From the NCBI RefSeq assembly GCF_019931275.1, contig NZ_JAIOTY010000003.1, positions 62,001 to 126,000 on the forward strand: a DNA stretch of 64,000 nt. The letters run 5' to 3'. The position numbers were made by a program, and so were the translations under genes. Shown here one piece after another: positions 14,543 to 24,079 of this stretch (positions are counted from its first letter, which is position 1; each line of letters begins with the position of its first letter). The stretch is from Nitratidesulfovibrio sp. SRB-5. GTDB taxonomy: Bacteria > Desulfobacterota > Desulfovibrionia > Desulfovibrionales > Desulfovibrionaceae. Under the pieces are notes generated by a model, which saw only the letters and a list, made by a program, of their open reading frames with translations, made no database searches and was not told where the DNA came from.

Positions 14543-17500
14543 ATGATATCGCGTTTCTTCATCCATCGCCCCATCTTCGCGTGCGTGATCTCCATCGTGA
14601 TCATGCTGGCGGGGTTCATGGCCATGCGAGCGCTGCCCATCGCGCAGTACCCGGAAATCGTTCCGCCGCAGGTCATCGTCTCCGCCGTGTATCCCGGCGC
14701 CAGCCCCGAGGTCATCGCGGCCACGGTGGCCTCGCCGCTGGAACAGCAGATCAACGGCGTGGACGGCATGCTGTACATGAACTCGGTCAGCGCCGGTAAC
14801 GGCCAGATGACCATTTCCGTGTCCTTCGCCGTGGGCACCGACCCCGACCAGGCCACCATCAACGTCAACAACCGCGTGCAGGCCGCCACCGCATCCCTGC
14901 CCGAGGAAGTGCGCCGCCAGGGCGTCACCGTGACCAAGCGGTCGCCCTCGATCCTTCAGGTGGTGAACATGTTCTCGCCCGACGGGCGGTACGATTCGGT
15001 CTACATCAGCAACTACGTCCTGGTGAACGTGGTGGACGAGCTGAAGCGCCTTCCGGGCGTTGGCGATGCCTCCATCTTCGGCGCCAAGGACTATTCCATG
15101 CGCATCTGGCTGCACCCGGACAAGCTGGCCCAGCTCAAGCTGACCCCCGGCGACGTGGCGCTGGCCATCCGCGAGCAGAACGCCCAGTTCGCCGCCGGGC
15201 GCATCGGCCAGGAACCGTCCAGCAGCCCGCTGGAACTGAACTACCTGGTCACCACCAAGGGGCGCCTGACCAACCCCGAGGAATTCGAAAACATCATCCT
15301 GCGGGCAGAGCCCGACGGCTCCACCCTGCTGCTCAAGCACGTGGCCCGCGTGGAACTGGGCGCCAAGGACTACGACGTCCGCACCCAGCTCAACGGCAAG
15401 CCCACCGTGGCCGTGGGCGTGTTCCTGACGCCCGGCGCCAACGCGCTGGAAACCGCCGACCGCGTGGACGCAAAGATGCAGGAGCTGTCGCAGCGCTTCC
15501 CCGACGGCATCAGCTACTCCATCCCCTACGACACCACCAAGTTCGTGCGCATCTCCATCACCGAGGTGGTGCACACCCTGGTGGAAGCCATGGTGCTGGT
15601 GTTCCTGGTGGTGTTCCTGTTCCTGCAGAACTGGCGGGCCACGCTCATCCCCTGCCTTGCGGTGCCGGTGTCCATCGTGGGCACCTTCGCGGGCATGTAC
15701 GCGCTGGGCTTCTCCATCAACACGCTGACATTGTTCGGTCTGGTGCTGGCCATCGGCATCGTGGTGGACGACGCCATCGTGGTGCTGGAAAACGTGGAAC
15801 GCATCATGTCCTCCGAGCGGCTGACGCCGCGCAAGGCCACCATCAAGGCCATGGAGGAAGTGACCGGGCCGGTCATCGCCATCGTGCTGGTGCTGTGCTC
15901 GGTGTTCGTTCCCGTGGCCTTCATGGGCGGCCTTGCCGGGCAGATGTACAAGCAGTTCGCCATCACCATCGCGGTGTCGGTGGTCATCTCCGGCCTGGTG
16001 GCCCTGACGCTGACGCCCGCCCTGTGCGCGCTGATGCTGAAGCCCGGCCATCATGAGCCGCCCGCGTTCTTCCGCTGGTTCAACAACTGGTTCGAACGCG
16101 TCACCCACCGCTACACCGGCGGGGTGGCCTTCCTGATCCGCCGCGCGGGCCTTGCGCTGGTGCTGTTCGCCTGCCTGGGCGGCGCGACCTGGCATCTCTT
16201 CCAGGTGGTGCCCGGCGGCCTCGCCCCGGACGAAGACCAGGGCTACATCATCGGCCTGTCCATCCTGCCCGACGGGGCCAGCCTGCAACGCACCCGCGTG
16301 GTGGCCGACCTGATGGACAAGAGCCACATGGAAGACCCCCGCGTGGCCAACCTGATCACCCTGACCGGCTACGACCTGCTGTCCGGGGTGCCCAAGCCCA
16401 ACTTCGTCACCTCGTTCGTGCCGCTGAAGCCGTGGGACGAGCGCAAGGGCGCGGGGCAGTCTTCGTTCGACTACGCCCGCAAGGTGTTCGGCGTGGGCAT
16501 GGGCGTGCCGGAAGGCATCGTGCTGGCCTTCAACCCGCCGCCCATCTCGGGCATGAGCAACACCGGCGGCTTCGAACTGTACGTGCAGAACCGCGGCGAA
16601 GGCGACAGCAAGGCCCTGGCGGGCATGGTGGGCAAGTTCATCGCCGCCGCCTCCAAGCGGCCTGAACTGGCGGGCGTGCAGACCACCTTCAGCGCCAACG
16701 CGCCGCAGCTGTTCATCAGCCTGGACCGCAACAAGGCAAAGGCCCTGGGCGTGCCGGTGAACACCATCTTCGACACCATGCAGGCCACCTTTGGCGCCAG
16801 CTACGTGAACGACTTCAACAAGTTCGGTCGCACCTTCAAGGTGCAGATGCAGTCCGAGGCCGACTTCCGCGCCCGCCCGGCGGACGTGGCCAACGTGTTC
16901 GTGCGGGCCACCTCGGGCGAGATGATCCCCCTCACCTCGCTGGTGGACGTGCAGGAAGTGACCGGCCCCGAAGTGGTGGAGCGCTTCAACGTGTTCCCCG
17001 CCGCCAAGGTGGTGGGCGGCCCCGCCCCCGGGTACAGCTCCGGCCAGGCCATCGCCGCCATCGAAGAAGTGGCGGCGGAGGTCATGCCGCCGGAATACAC
17101 CCTGGCCTGGTCCGGTTCCGCCTACCAGGAAAAGCAGACCGGCGGCTCGTCGTCGCTGGTGTTCGTGCTGGGCCTGGTCATGGTCTTCCTGATCCTGGCG
17201 GCGCAGTACGAAAAGTGGTCGCTGCCGCTGGCGGTCATCATGGCCGTGCCGTTCGCCCTGTTCGGGGCCATCTCCGCAGTGTGGCTGCGCGGCCTTGCCA
17301 ACGACGTGTACCTGCAGATCTCGCTGGTCACGCTCATCGGCCTTGCGGCCAAGAACGCCATCCTCATCGTGGAATTCGCGGTGATCAAGCGGCACGAGGG
17401 GCTTTCGCTGGTGGAATCGGCCATCGAGGCCGCCCGCCTGCGCTTCCGCCCCATCATCATGACCTCGCTGGCCTTCGTGCTGGGCTGCGTGCCGCTGGCC

Positions 17501-17779
17501 ATCAGCAGCGGCGCGGGCGCGGCCAGCCGCCACTCCATCGGCACCGGCGTCATCGGCGGGATGCTGGCGGCGACCTTCATCGCCACCTTCTTCATCCCCA
17601 TGTTCTACCGGTTGATCATGGGCGTGAGCGAACGCATGCGCGGCACCGAGGCCATGCGCACCATGGCCGTGGGCAAGTACTGCGAAGAGGAACGCCACTC
17701 GGCCTTCGAAGACCTGCCGCCGGACAACGTGGCGGGCGCGGGCGACGACGCCTGCAACAAGGAGAAGCGCCATGACTAG
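14543..17779 (+). CDS. RND efflux pump, HAE1 family (AcrB/MexB type)
   Basis: 1078 residues, slightly longer than AcrB. It starts with the canonical [18 protein letters not shown] and shows twelve membrane segments in two halves, large periplasmic loops after the first and seventh, and the proton-relay acidic pair in [15 protein letters not shown] (fourth segment). It is a trimeric proton/drug antiporter of the inner membrane. It lies between adaptor and outer-membrane factor genes in one operon; its last 8 bases overlap the next start. The C-terminal 40 residues are a hydrophilic tail ([14 protein letters not shown]) with no membrane role. Substrates cannot be inferred from sequence. Confidence 0.95.
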   Translation: MISRFFIHRPIFACVISIVIMLAGFMAMRALPIAQYPEIVPPQVIVSAVYPGASPEVIAATVASPLEQQINGVDGMLYMNSVSAGNGQMTISVSFAVGTDPDQATINVNNRVQAATASLPEEVRRQGVTVTKRSPSILQVVNMFSPDGRYDSVYISNYVLVNVVDELKRLPGVGDASIFGAKDYSMRIWLHPDKLAQLKLTPGDVALAIREQNAQFAAGRIGQEPSSSPLELNYLVTTKGRLTNPEEFENIILRAEPDGSTLLLKHVARVELGAKDYDVRTQLNGKPTVAVGVFLTPGANALETADRVDAKMQELSQRFPDGISYSIPYDTTKFVRISITEVVHTLVEAMVLVFLVVFLFLQNWRATLIPCLAVPVSIVGTFAGMYALGFSINTLTLFGLVLAIGIVVDDAIVVLENVERIMSSERLTPRKATIKAMEEVTGPVIAIVLVLCSVFVPVAFMGGLAGQMYKQFAITIAVSVVISGLVALTLTPALCALMLKPGHHEPPAFFRWFNNWFERVTHRYTGGVAFLIRRAGLALVLFACLGGATWHLFQVVPGGLAPDEDQGYIIGLSILPDGASLQRTRVVADLMDKSHMEDPRVANLITLTGYDLLSGVPKPNFVTSFVPLKPWDERKGAGQSSFDYARKVFGVGMGVPEGIVLAFNPPPISGMSNTGGFELYVQNRGEGDSKALAGMVGKFIAAASKRPELAGVQTTFSANAPQLFISLDRNKAKALGVPVNTIFDTMQATFGASYVNDFNKFGRTFKVQMQSEADFRARPADVANVFVRATSGEMIPLTSLVDVQEVTGPEVVERFNVFPAAKVVGGPAPGYSSGQAIAAIEEVAAEVMPPEYTLAWSGSAYQEKQTGGSSSLVFVLGLVMVFLILAAQYEKWSLPLAVIMAVPFALFGAISAVWLRGLANDVYLQISLVTLIGLAAKNAILIVEFAVIKRHEGLSLVESAIEAARLRFRPIIMTSLAFVLGCVPLAISSGAGAASRHSIGTGVIGGMLAATFIATFFIPMFYRLIMGVSERMRGTEAMRTMAVGKYCEEERHSAFEDLPPDNVAGAGDDACNKEKRHD

Positions 17780-17834
17780 CATGACTGGCCTGACTGGCAT
17801 GACTGGCCTGACGGGCCTGACGGGCCTGACGGGC
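17772..17834 (+). repeat. 9-nt tandem array, seven units, at an N-terminus
   Basis: Seven 9-nt units with consensus MTGACKGGC run without gaps from the start codon of the outer-membrane factor gene (17772-17780 ATGACTAGC, then ATGACTGGC, CTGACTGGC, ATGACTGGC and three CTGACGGGC). They encode repeated M/L-T-G. Several units carry in-frame ATG codons, so the start could move by whole repeats. Confidence 0.9.
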
Positions 17835-19370
17835 TTCACATACGGCAAGGGGCGGCATGCGGCCGCCCCGGCACGCCCGGCCCCCCGGCGGCTGGCGGCC
17901 ATGCTGGCAACGGCCATGCTGGCGGCCACGCTGGCCGGGTGCTCCTTCGGCCCCGACCACGCCCGCCCCGCCATGGACCTGCCCGACGCCTGGCGCGCGG
18001 GCACTGCGGACACGGGCACCGTGCAGGACGGCTGGTGGAAGGGCTTCGGCGATCCGGCACTGGATGCCCTGGTGGCCTCGGCACTGGACCACAACCGCGA
18101 CCTGGCCAAGGCCATCGCCAACGTGGACGAGGCCCGCGCCCAGCTGGGCCTTGCCCGGGCCAACCAGATGCCCCGCATCGACGCGCAGGGCGCATCGCAG
18201 CGCCAGCGCTATTCGCTGGACGGCTTCAATTCGTTCGATGAATCCACCCGCGTGCAGGATCTGCACAACGCGGGCGGCGCCCTGTCGTACGAAATGGACC
18301 TGTGGGGCCGCTACCGCCGCGCCAGCGAGGCGGCGCGGGCCGACCTGCTGTCCACCATGGCCGCGCGCGACACCGTGCGTCTGGCTCTGGTTTCCGAAGT
18401 GGCCCGCACCTACTTCGACCTGCGCGCCTACGACCAGCAACTCCAGATCGCCCGCAACACGCTGGCCTCGCGCGAATCCACGCAGGAACTGCGCAAGGTG
18501 CGCCATGAACTGGGCCTGACCAGCGAACTGGACTACCGCCAGGCCGAGGCGGAGGCAGCGTCCGCCCGCTCCAGCGTGCACACGCTGGAAAACGGCGTAT
18601 CCGCCACCGAAACGGCGCTGGCCGTGCTTACCGGCAGAAGCCCGCGCGACATCGTGACCGGCACCGTGGAACGCGGCCTGGCCGTGGACACAGCGCCCGT
18701 GCCCCCCAGCGTGCCCGCCGGGCTGCCTTCGGCCCTGCTGGAACGCCGCCCGGACCTGGCCCAGGCGGAACAGCAACTGGCGGCGGCCAGCGCGCGCATC
18801 GGCGTGGCCAAGGCGGCCTACTTTCCGTCCATCTCGCTTACCGGCCTGCTGGGCTACGAAAGCAGCGACCTCACCCGGCTGTTCACCGGCCCGGCGGGCA
18901 CGTGGCGGTACGCGGGCAGCGTTTCCATGCCCATCTTCGACTTTGGCCGGGTCAAGGCCGGGGTGGAAGCGGCGGAAGCGCGCCAGCGCGCCGCGCTGGC
19001 CGGGTACGAAAAGGCCGTGCAGGACGCCTTCCGCGAAGCCCAGAACGCCCTGGTGGCCAACCGCAAGGCCCGTGAGGTGGTGGAAGCGCAGACCACGCAG
19101 GTGGAGGCGTTGCGCCGCTCGCTGCGCCTTGCCAAGCTGCGCTACGACAACGGCTATTCCAGCTACCTCGAGGTGCTGGACGCCGAACGCAGCCTGTTCC
19201 AGGCCGAGGTTTCGCTGGCGTCGGCCCGGCGCGACCAGCTGACAGCTGTGGTGGATGTGTACCGCGCACTGGGCGGCGGCTGGGCGGGCATTGCCCCGCA
19301 GGCCCCACATGCAGCAGACGCGTCCGAAGCCGCGCCCCAGCCTGAAAAGCCCGTGGCGGCCGCGCAATGA
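17772..19370 (+). CDS. Outer-membrane factor lipoprotein of the RND pump (NodT/OprM type)
   Basis: 532 residues. A lipobox LAGC (Cys57) follows an unusually long N-terminus that begins with a repeated M/L-T-G tract encoded by the 9-nt array. Two outer-membrane efflux domains follow ([17 protein letters not shown] near residue 85, then [22 protein letters not shown]-like sequence in the second repeat, with RRPDL the hallmark). It forms the trimeric channel that completes the RND pump. The start at 17772 has AAGGAG seven bases upstream and overlaps the pump gene by 8 bases. A start at Met44 would give a normal lipoprotein signal, so the repeat tract may be dispensable. Confidence 0.9.
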   Translation: MTSMTGLTGMTGLTGLTGLTGFTYGKGRHAAAPARPAPRRLAAMLATAMLAATLAGCSFGPDHARPAMDLPDAWRAGTADTGTVQDGWWKGFGDPALDALVASALDHNRDLAKAIANVDEARAQLGLARANQMPRIDAQGASQRQRYSLDGFNSFDESTRVQDLHNAGGALSYEMDLWGRYRRASEAARADLLSTMAARDTVRLALVSEVARTYFDLRAYDQQLQIARNTLASRESTQELRKVRHELGLTSELDYRQAEAEAASARSSVHTLENGVSATETALAVLTGRSPRDIVTGTVERGLAVDTAPVPPSVPAGLPSALLERRPDLAQAEQQLAAASARIGVAKAAYFPSISLTGLLGYESSDLTRLFTGPAGTWRYAGSVSMPIFDFGRVKAGVEAAEARQRAALAGYEKAVQDAFREAQNALVANRKAREVVEAQTTQVEALRRSLRLAKLRYDNGYSSYLEVLDAERSLFQAEVSLASARRDQLTAVVDVYRALGGGWAGIAPQAPHAADASEAAPQPEKPVAAAQ

Positions 19371-19897
19371 GCGACGCCCTTCGCTGTCGCCGTTGCCGTG
19401 TGGACCGGGCCGAGCGCCATGGCACGCACGGCTTCGGCCACACCGTGAAGGAACTGGGCCGCGCCTGGCGGGCCGAGTTCGACCGGCGCTTCCGTCCCAT
19501 GGGGCTGTCCGACACCAGTTGGGTGGTCATCTGGCTGCTGTCCGAACACGGCACGCTGCCGCAGGGCCGCGTGGCCGAACTGCTGGGCGTGGAAGGCCCC
19601 ACCCTGGTGCGGCTGCTGGACCGCATGGAAAAGGAAGGTTGGGTGCGTCGCCAGCCGTCGGAAACCGACCGCCGGGTGAAGCTGGTGGCCCTGACCGACC
19701 AGGCCCGCCCGGTCTACGACGCCATGCTGGACACCGGTTTTGCCCTGCGGGACGAACTGATGGACGACATTCCCGAGGAACATGTGGTCATCGCCCACGC
19801 GGTGATGCTGCGCCTGCTGGACAAACTGAATGCCCTGGGCAGCCAGGACGGCGGCGAGGCGGGGTGCGAACCCTGCCGCCCCGAAACCACGGACTGA
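19367..19897 (+). CDS. MarR family regulator at the end of the RND operon
   Basis: 176 residues. It overlaps the outer-membrane factor gene by ATGA, so it is translationally coupled and part of the operon. The winged helix spans about residues 50-110 (RVAELLGVEGPTLVRLLDRM, DRRVKLV). A CRRC pair near residue 8 and a CEPC pair near residue 170 frame the domain; neither is usual in MarR and both together could bind zinc or form disulfides (inference). It may give the pump operon feedback control alongside the upstream TetR protein. A strong terminator follows. Confidence 0.88.
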   Translation: MSDALRCRRCRVDRAERHGTHGFGHTVKELGRAWRAEFDRRFRPMGLSDTSWVVIWLLSEHGTLPQGRVAELLGVEGPTLVRLLDRMEKEGWVRRQPSETDRRVKLVALTDQARPVYDAMLDTGFALRDELMDDIPEEHVVIAHAVMLRLLDKLNALGSQDGGEAGCEPCRPETTD

Positions 19898-19967
19898 CAG
19901 CCCGACGGGCGGACGAAGGAACGAACGGGCGGTAAGGCGGTGCACGCCGCACTCCCCCTGCCATAAC

Positions 19968-20005
19968 GAAAACGCGGCGTCTTCGCAGGAAGACGCCGCG
20001 TTTTT
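19968..20005. terminator. Strong bidirectional terminator
   Basis: Stem AACGCGGCGTCTTC / GAAGACGCCGCGTT with a GCAG loop, A-rich before and TTTTT after. It ends the RND operon and can also terminate the small leftward gene at 20039-20215. Confidence 0.9.
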
Positions 20006-20038
20006 CATTCGTGCGGTGCGGACGGCGATAGGCCGTGC

Positions 20039-20215
20039 CTAGCGGGGCAGGCCGCCCAGCACGCCGCCGACCATGGCGACAACCGCGCCCACCACGCAGA
20101 CGATGGCCACGTTCCGGGCCTTGGGGTCACCGGCCTTGTGGCGCTTCCACGCCACGAATGCCTGGTACCACAGCCACGCGCCGAGCACTGTCAGGATCAT
20201 GGGAATGACGGGCAT
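20039..20215 (-). CDS. Small membrane protein, 58 residues
   Basis: ATG at 20213-20215 with AAGGAGG four bases upstream, TAG at 20039. The product begins MPVIPMILTVLGAWLWYQAF, has a basic middle (WKRHKAGDPKARN) and a second hydrophobic stretch (VAIVCVVGAVVAMVGGVLGG). This gives a two-segment hairpin membrane protein. No family is recognised. It lies just before a strong terminator on its own strand, which supports expression. Confidence 0.75.
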   Translation of the reverse strand: MPVIPMILTVLGAWLWYQAFVAWKRHKAGDPKARNVAIVCVVGAVVAMVGGVLGGLPR

Positions 20216-20413
20216 GGGGCCTCCTTTGCAACGGTCTGTTCCGTCCGGAAAAAGGAACGGGAGGGAAATGTGCCAGGTGCCGCCCCGAGGGCATGGCGCC
20301 CGACACCGCGCGGTACCGGACAGGCACCACCGGACGGTGCGCCGTCATGGCACGGAGCGCGCCCCCGCGCAAGCCCCTTTCGGGGACACGGCAGCGCCGT
20401 GCCGTTGTCGGGG

Positions 20414-22129
20414 CTACTGCGGCGAGGCCGCGCCAGCGGCTCCACTTACAGAAGTGGCAGAAGTGGCAGAAGTGGCAGAAGTGGCAGAAGTGGCAGAAAC
20501 GGCAGAAGTGGCCGCCGGGTCCGGCGCCGCATCAGGTCCGGCCCCCGCACTTCCCTCGGGCCAGCCGCCCCCCAGGGCCTTGTACAGCGACACCAGATGC
20601 AGCAGCACGCCGGAGCGGCTGCGGGCCAGGGCCTCTTCCACTTCCAGCTGGCGGCGCTCGGCGTCCAGCACGGTCAGCAGGTCGTCCACGCCTTCCGTGT
20701 AGCGCACCTTGGCCAGCCGGGTGGCCTCGGCCTGCGCCTCCAGCGAACGGGCCAGCCGCTCGCGTTCCACGAACGCTTCGGCGTAGCGGGCCAGCGAGGT
20801 TTCCACCTCTTCAAAGGCCACCAGCACGGTCTTGCGCCAGCGCTCCAGGGTGGCCTCGCGCCGGGCCTCCAGCGCGGCCACGGCGGCGCGGGTGCGCCCC
20901 CCCTCGAAGATGGCCCAGCGCACGCCGGGCATGATGGTCCAGGCGCGGCTGTCGTCGCGGAACAGGTCGGAAAAATGAATGCTGTTCAGCCCGTAAGAAC
21001 CGGTGAGCGAGAACTTGGGAAACAGGTCCGCCTCGCGCTGGCCTATGTCCGCCGTGGCCGCGTGCAGTTCATGCTCCACCCGGCGGATGTCCGGGCGGCG
21101 CAGCAGAAGGTCCGAAGGCAGGCCCACGGGCACCAGGTCGGGCACGGCGGGCAGGGGCGCGCGCGGGGCCAGCCGGTCGCGCAGTGCCGCCGGGGGCAGG
21201 CCGCACAGCACACCCAGCCGGTGGATGGCGGCATCCGTGGCGGCGCGCAGCGGGGGCACCAGGGCCTCGGTGCGCTGCAACTGGGCCTCGGCCTGCAACA
21301 CGTTCATGTCGCTGGCCACGCCCACGTCGCGGCGCAGCCGCACCAGCTCCAGGGTGCGCCGCTGGGCCTCTGCGTTGCGTTCGGCCACGTCCAGCCGGGC
21401 CTGCGCGCCGCGCAACTCCACGTAGGCGCGGGCCGTTTCCGCCGCCACCGAAAGCAGCACGTCGGACAACCCCGCCTCCGCCGCCTGCTGCCGGGCGCGG
21501 GCCGCTTCCACGCCGCGCCGGGCGCCGCCAAAGATGTCTATTTCCCACCGGGCGTCGAACCCGGCCTGGTACAGGTCGCTTTCAATGGGCATGCGGGCCA
21601 TTTCCAGCGATTGCCCGGTAAGGGTGTTGGTGCTTACCCGGCTGCGCTCGAAGCTGCCGCCCGCCGCCGCTGCCGGCAGCAGGGCGCCACGGGCCACGCC
21701 CACCACGGCGCGGGCCTCGCGCAGGTTGGCGGCGGCCATGAGGGCGTCGTTGTTGTGCCCCACGGCCATGGCCACCAGTTCCGACAGCTGCGGGTCGCCC
21801 ATGCGTTCCCACCACTGGCCGTCCGGGGTGGCGACGCTCACGGCGGCGCGGGTGGCCACCGAACCGGCAGACTCGGCAGGGGCGCCGCTGCCGGAAACAT
21901 CACCGGAAATATCGGGACGGGTCTTGGCCGCGCTCCATTCCGTGGGCGCGGCGGGCGGGGCGGGGCGGTCGTAGTCCGGCCCCACGGCGCAACCGGACAG
22001 CGCAAGGACGGTTACCATCAGGCCGGTTGCCAAAAGGCCAGACGGCATCAAGCCGAGGGGCAGCCATCCGCCACAACGGGAAAGGCGGAAGGAGCGGGTG
22101 CGTCGTTCCGGAGCGTGGTCGGCGTTCAT
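20414..22129 (-). CDS. Outer-membrane factor lipoprotein of the ABC exporter (NodT/OprM type)
   Basis: 571 residues with lipobox LSGC (Cys47), the family start CAVGPDYDRP right after it, and two outer-membrane efflux repeats (QWWERMGDPQLSELVAMAV; LLLRRPDIRRVEHEL). It should provide the outer-membrane channel for the HlyD/ABC system encoded on the other strand. The start at 22129 has AGGAGA five bases upstream and overlaps the TetR stop codon by ATGA, so both are one transcript. The C-terminus carries a Ser-Ala-Thr repeat tract from a 9-nt array. Confidence 0.9.
   Translation of the reverse strand: MNADHAPERRTRSFRLSRCGGWLPLGLMPSGLLATGLMVTVLALSGCAVGPDYDRPAPPAAPTEWSAAKTRPDISGDVSGSGAPAESAGSVATRAAVSVATPDGQWWERMGDPQLSELVAMAVGHNNDALMAAANLREARAVVGVARGALLPAAAAGGSFERSRVSTNTLTGQSLEMARMPIESDLYQAGFDARWEIDIFGGARRGVEAARARQQAAEAGLSDVLLSVAAETARAYVELRGAQARLDVAERNAEAQRRTLELVRLRRDVGVASDMNVLQAEAQLQRTEALVPPLRAATDAAIHRLGVLCGLPPAALRDRLAPRAPLPAVPDLVPVGLPSDLLLRRPDIRRVEHELHAATADIGQREADLFPKFSLTGSYGLNSIHFSDLFRDDSRAWTIMPGVRWAIFEGGRTRAAVAALEARREATLERWRKTVLVAFEEVETSLARYAEAFVERERLARSLEAQAEATRLAKVRYTEGVDDLLTVLDAERRQLEVEEALARSRSGVLLHLVSLYKALGGGWPEGSAGAGPDAAPDPAATSAVSATSATSATSATSATSVSGAAGAASPQ
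20449..20511 (-). repeat. 9-nt tandem array, seven units, near a C-terminus
   Basis: Seven units of CAGAAGTGG (one CAGAAACGG) on the plus strand, coding for repeated Ser-Ala-Thr in the leftward outer-membrane factor. Five consecutive units are identical, which suggests recent slippage. Confidence 0.9.
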
Positions 22130-22863
22130 GGTTTCTCCTGCGGCAAGGGCGACCCCGGCAACCCCGGCAATGTGGCGGCCACCTGCCGCAGCCCGCCGGT
22201 GACGAAGGACAGGGTGTGTGCGGTGAGCAGTTCCAGTCCGTCCGCCGAAAGGGCAAGACCGGGAAACACCCGGCTGAAAATCTCGCGGTTCAGGTACTGG
22301 CTGAGGCACAGGGCAATGATGTTCATGCACGAAAACTGCACGGACGGATGGCTGTCGGGCTGCCCCAGCAGGTCGGCCACCGCCCCGCGCAGAAACATGG
22401 ACTTGGGCACGATCTCGACGCGCACCAGTTCGTCCAGGAAGGGCGTGGGCCGCATCATTTCCTGGGTCATCAGCTTGAGCTGCCAGGCGGAAGGGTCCGT
22501 GGTGAGCAGGTTGGACAGCAGGTCGCGGATGATGATGCCCACACGTTCCGCCGGGGGCGTGCCGGGCGGCAGCGCCGCACGCAGGTCCTCTGCGGTGAGA
22601 AAGCGGCGGTGCGCCTCGTGCAGGGCGGCGGCATACAGCTTGTCCTTGCCGCCGAAATGGTAGTTGATGGCCGCGGGGTTGGCCCCGGCCCGCTCGCAGA
22701 TTTCCTTGCCGGTGGCCCGGTCGTAGCCGTGCTCGGCAAAGGCCATGCCCGCCGCCTCCAGCAGGCGCTGGCGGGTGGAGTCACGGCCCTGCTCGCGACC
22801 CTGTTCACGGCCCTGCCGTGGGCTGACACCGTGGTTGCTACTCTGACCGGGCGACTTCTTCAT
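22126..22863 (-). CDS. TetR family repressor of the ABC export locus (CecR-like)
   Basis: 245 residues from the ATG at 22863. The N-terminal helix-turn-helix shows RQRLLEAAGMAFAEHGYD, then NPAAINYHFGGKDKLYAAAL, very close to the TetR protein at 12107. The ligand domain is CecR-like. Upstream, TTGACA and TATAGC spaced by 18 place the transcription start right at this ATG, so the mRNA is probably leaderless; an ATG six bases upstream and a TTG further upstream fall in the promoter. A perfect operator (22895-22925) overlaps the -35 box. It overlaps the outer-membrane factor gene by ATGA. It probably represses itself and the divergent HlyD/ABC genes. Confidence 0.85.
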   Translation of the reverse strand: MKKSPGQSSNHGVSPRQGREQGREQGRDSTRQRLLEAAGMAFAEHGYDRATGKEICERAGANPAAINYHFGGKDKLYAAALHEAHRRFLTAEDLRAALPPGTPPAERVGIIIRDLLSNLLTTDPSAWQLKLMTQEMMRPTPFLDELVRVEIVPKSMFLRGAVADLLGQPDSHPSVQFSCMNIIALCLSQYLNREIFSRVFPGLALSADGLELLTAHTLSFVTGGLRQVAATLPGLPGSPLPQEKP

Positions 22864-22869
22864 GCTCAT

Positions 22870-22949
22870 GCTATAGGATGAGCGCAGGGCTGGTGTCAAA
22901 TTCAAAATTAAAATTTGAATTTGACTTCTGTCCGACAGCCAACTAGGCT
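22870..22949. promoter_or_regulatory. Back-to-back promoters sharing one TetR operator
   Basis: A perfect inverted repeat with 12-bp arms GTCAAATTCAAA / TTTGAATTTGAC and a 7-nt spacer spans 22895-22925. Each arm ends in the -35 box of one divergent promoter: leftward TTGACA (22894-22899) with TATAGC (22870-22875, 18-base spacer), rightward TTGACT (22921-22926) with TAGGCT (22944-22949, 17-base spacer). A repressor bound here would block both transcripts. Confidence 0.85.
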
Positions 22950-23005
22950 GGCGTCACCATTCTGGAACTGACACCACGCGCCCCTGCGTGTCCCCGGAGC
23001 AGCGC

Positions 23006-24079
23006 ATGAAGAAACGCATTCTCGTCCTCGCCGTGCTGGCGCTGTGCATGGTCGGCGGCGTGCTGGCCTGGCGCGCCCTGCGCCCCGCGCCCGACGCGGG
23101 GCCGGTGGTGCTGTACGGCAACGTGGACCTGCGCCAGGTTTCCCTGGCCTTCAAGGACGCCGAACGGGTGGCCCGCGTGCTGGCCCGCGAAGGCGACCGG
23201 CTGGCCCCCGGCGCGCTGGTGGCCGTGCTGGAAACGGACCGCCTGGACCGCGAGATTTCCCGCGCCAAGGCCCGCGTGGTCGCCCAGGCCGCCGCGCTGG
23301 CCCGGCTGGAAAACGGATCGCGCCCGCAGGAAAAACGCCGCGCCCGCGCCGATGCCGATGCCGCCGCCGTGGAACTGGACAACGCCCGCCGCACCTACGA
23401 CCGGCTGCGCGCCCTGTCCGGCACCGGGGCCGCGCGCGAGCAGGACGTGGACGACGCCCTGGCCGCGCACGACCGCGCCGCCGCCCGCCTGCGGGTGGCC
23501 CAGGCCCAGCTGGCCCTGGTGGAGGAAGGCCCCCGGCGCGAGGACATCGACGAGGCCCGCGCCGCGCTGGCCGCCCAGCGGGCCGACCTGGCCGTGCTGG
23601 AGCAGCGCCGCGCGGACAGCGAACTGCGCGCCCCCTCGTCCGGGGTGGTGCGCTCGCGCCTGCTGGAGCCGGGCGACATGGCCTCTGCCCAGCGCCCGGT
23701 GTGCACCGTGGCCATTACCGACCCCAAATGGGTGCGCGCCTACCTGACGGAAACCCAGCTTGGCCGGGTGCACGAAGGCATGCCCGCAGAGGTGGGCATC
23801 GACGCGCGGCCCGGCCAGCCGCTGGAAGGCTGGCTGGGGTTCATCTCGCCCACGGCGGAATTCACCCCCCGCAACGTGGAAACGCCGGAACTGCGCACCT
23901 CGCTGGTGTACGAGGCCCGTGTGTTCGTGCGCGACCCCGACGACGTGCTGCGCCTGGGCATGCCCGCCACGGTAACCCTGCGCGAGGGCCACGTGGTGCC
24001 CGTGCGTACCGGCGAGGCAAGCCAGGCCAACGCCACGGTCGCAGCGTCTCCCGCCGCGCAGGCCGGAGCCCCGCAATGA
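23006..24079 (+). CDS. HlyD-family membrane fusion protein (YbhG-like)
   Basis: 357 residues. One N-terminal membrane anchor (ILVLAVLALCMVGGVLAW) is followed by a lipoyl half (VLYGNVDLRQVSLAFKD), an alpha-hairpin coiled coil (about residues 80-205) and a second lipoyl half (ELRAPSSGVVRSRLLEPGD). It bridges the ABC exporter to the outer-membrane factor. The start at 23006 has GGAG about seven bases upstream; an in-frame ATG 18 bases upstream lacks one. The next gene overlaps by ATGA. It lies immediately behind the operator-controlled divergent promoter. Confidence 0.9.
   Translation: MKKRILVLAVLALCMVGGVLAWRALRPAPDAGPVVLYGNVDLRQVSLAFKDAERVARVLAREGDRLAPGALVAVLETDRLDREISRAKARVVAQAAALARLENGSRPQEKRRARADADAAAVELDNARRTYDRLRALSGTGAAREQDVDDALAAHDRAAARLRVAQAQLALVEEGPRREDIDEARAALAAQRADLAVLEQRRADSELRAPSSGVVRSRLLEPGDMASAQRPVCTVAITDPKWVRAYLTETQLGRVHEGMPAEVGIDARPGQPLEGWLGFISPTAEFTPRNVETPELRTSLVYEARVFVRDPDDVLRLGMPATVTLREGHVVPVRTGEASQANATVAASPAAQAGAPQ

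Noticed and set aside
11867-17500. Long antisense open frames of 860 and over 1200 codons across the RND operon on the minus strand
   Set aside because: They are codon-position shadows of the rightward adaptor and pump genes, which have motifs, ribosome binding sites and full-length homology patterns. The antisense products are His/Gly/Arg-rich with no domain.
20449-20511. CRISPR-like periodic repeat
   Set aside because: Units are 9 nt without spacers and lie in a coding tail; no cas genes are present. The other arrays are the same.
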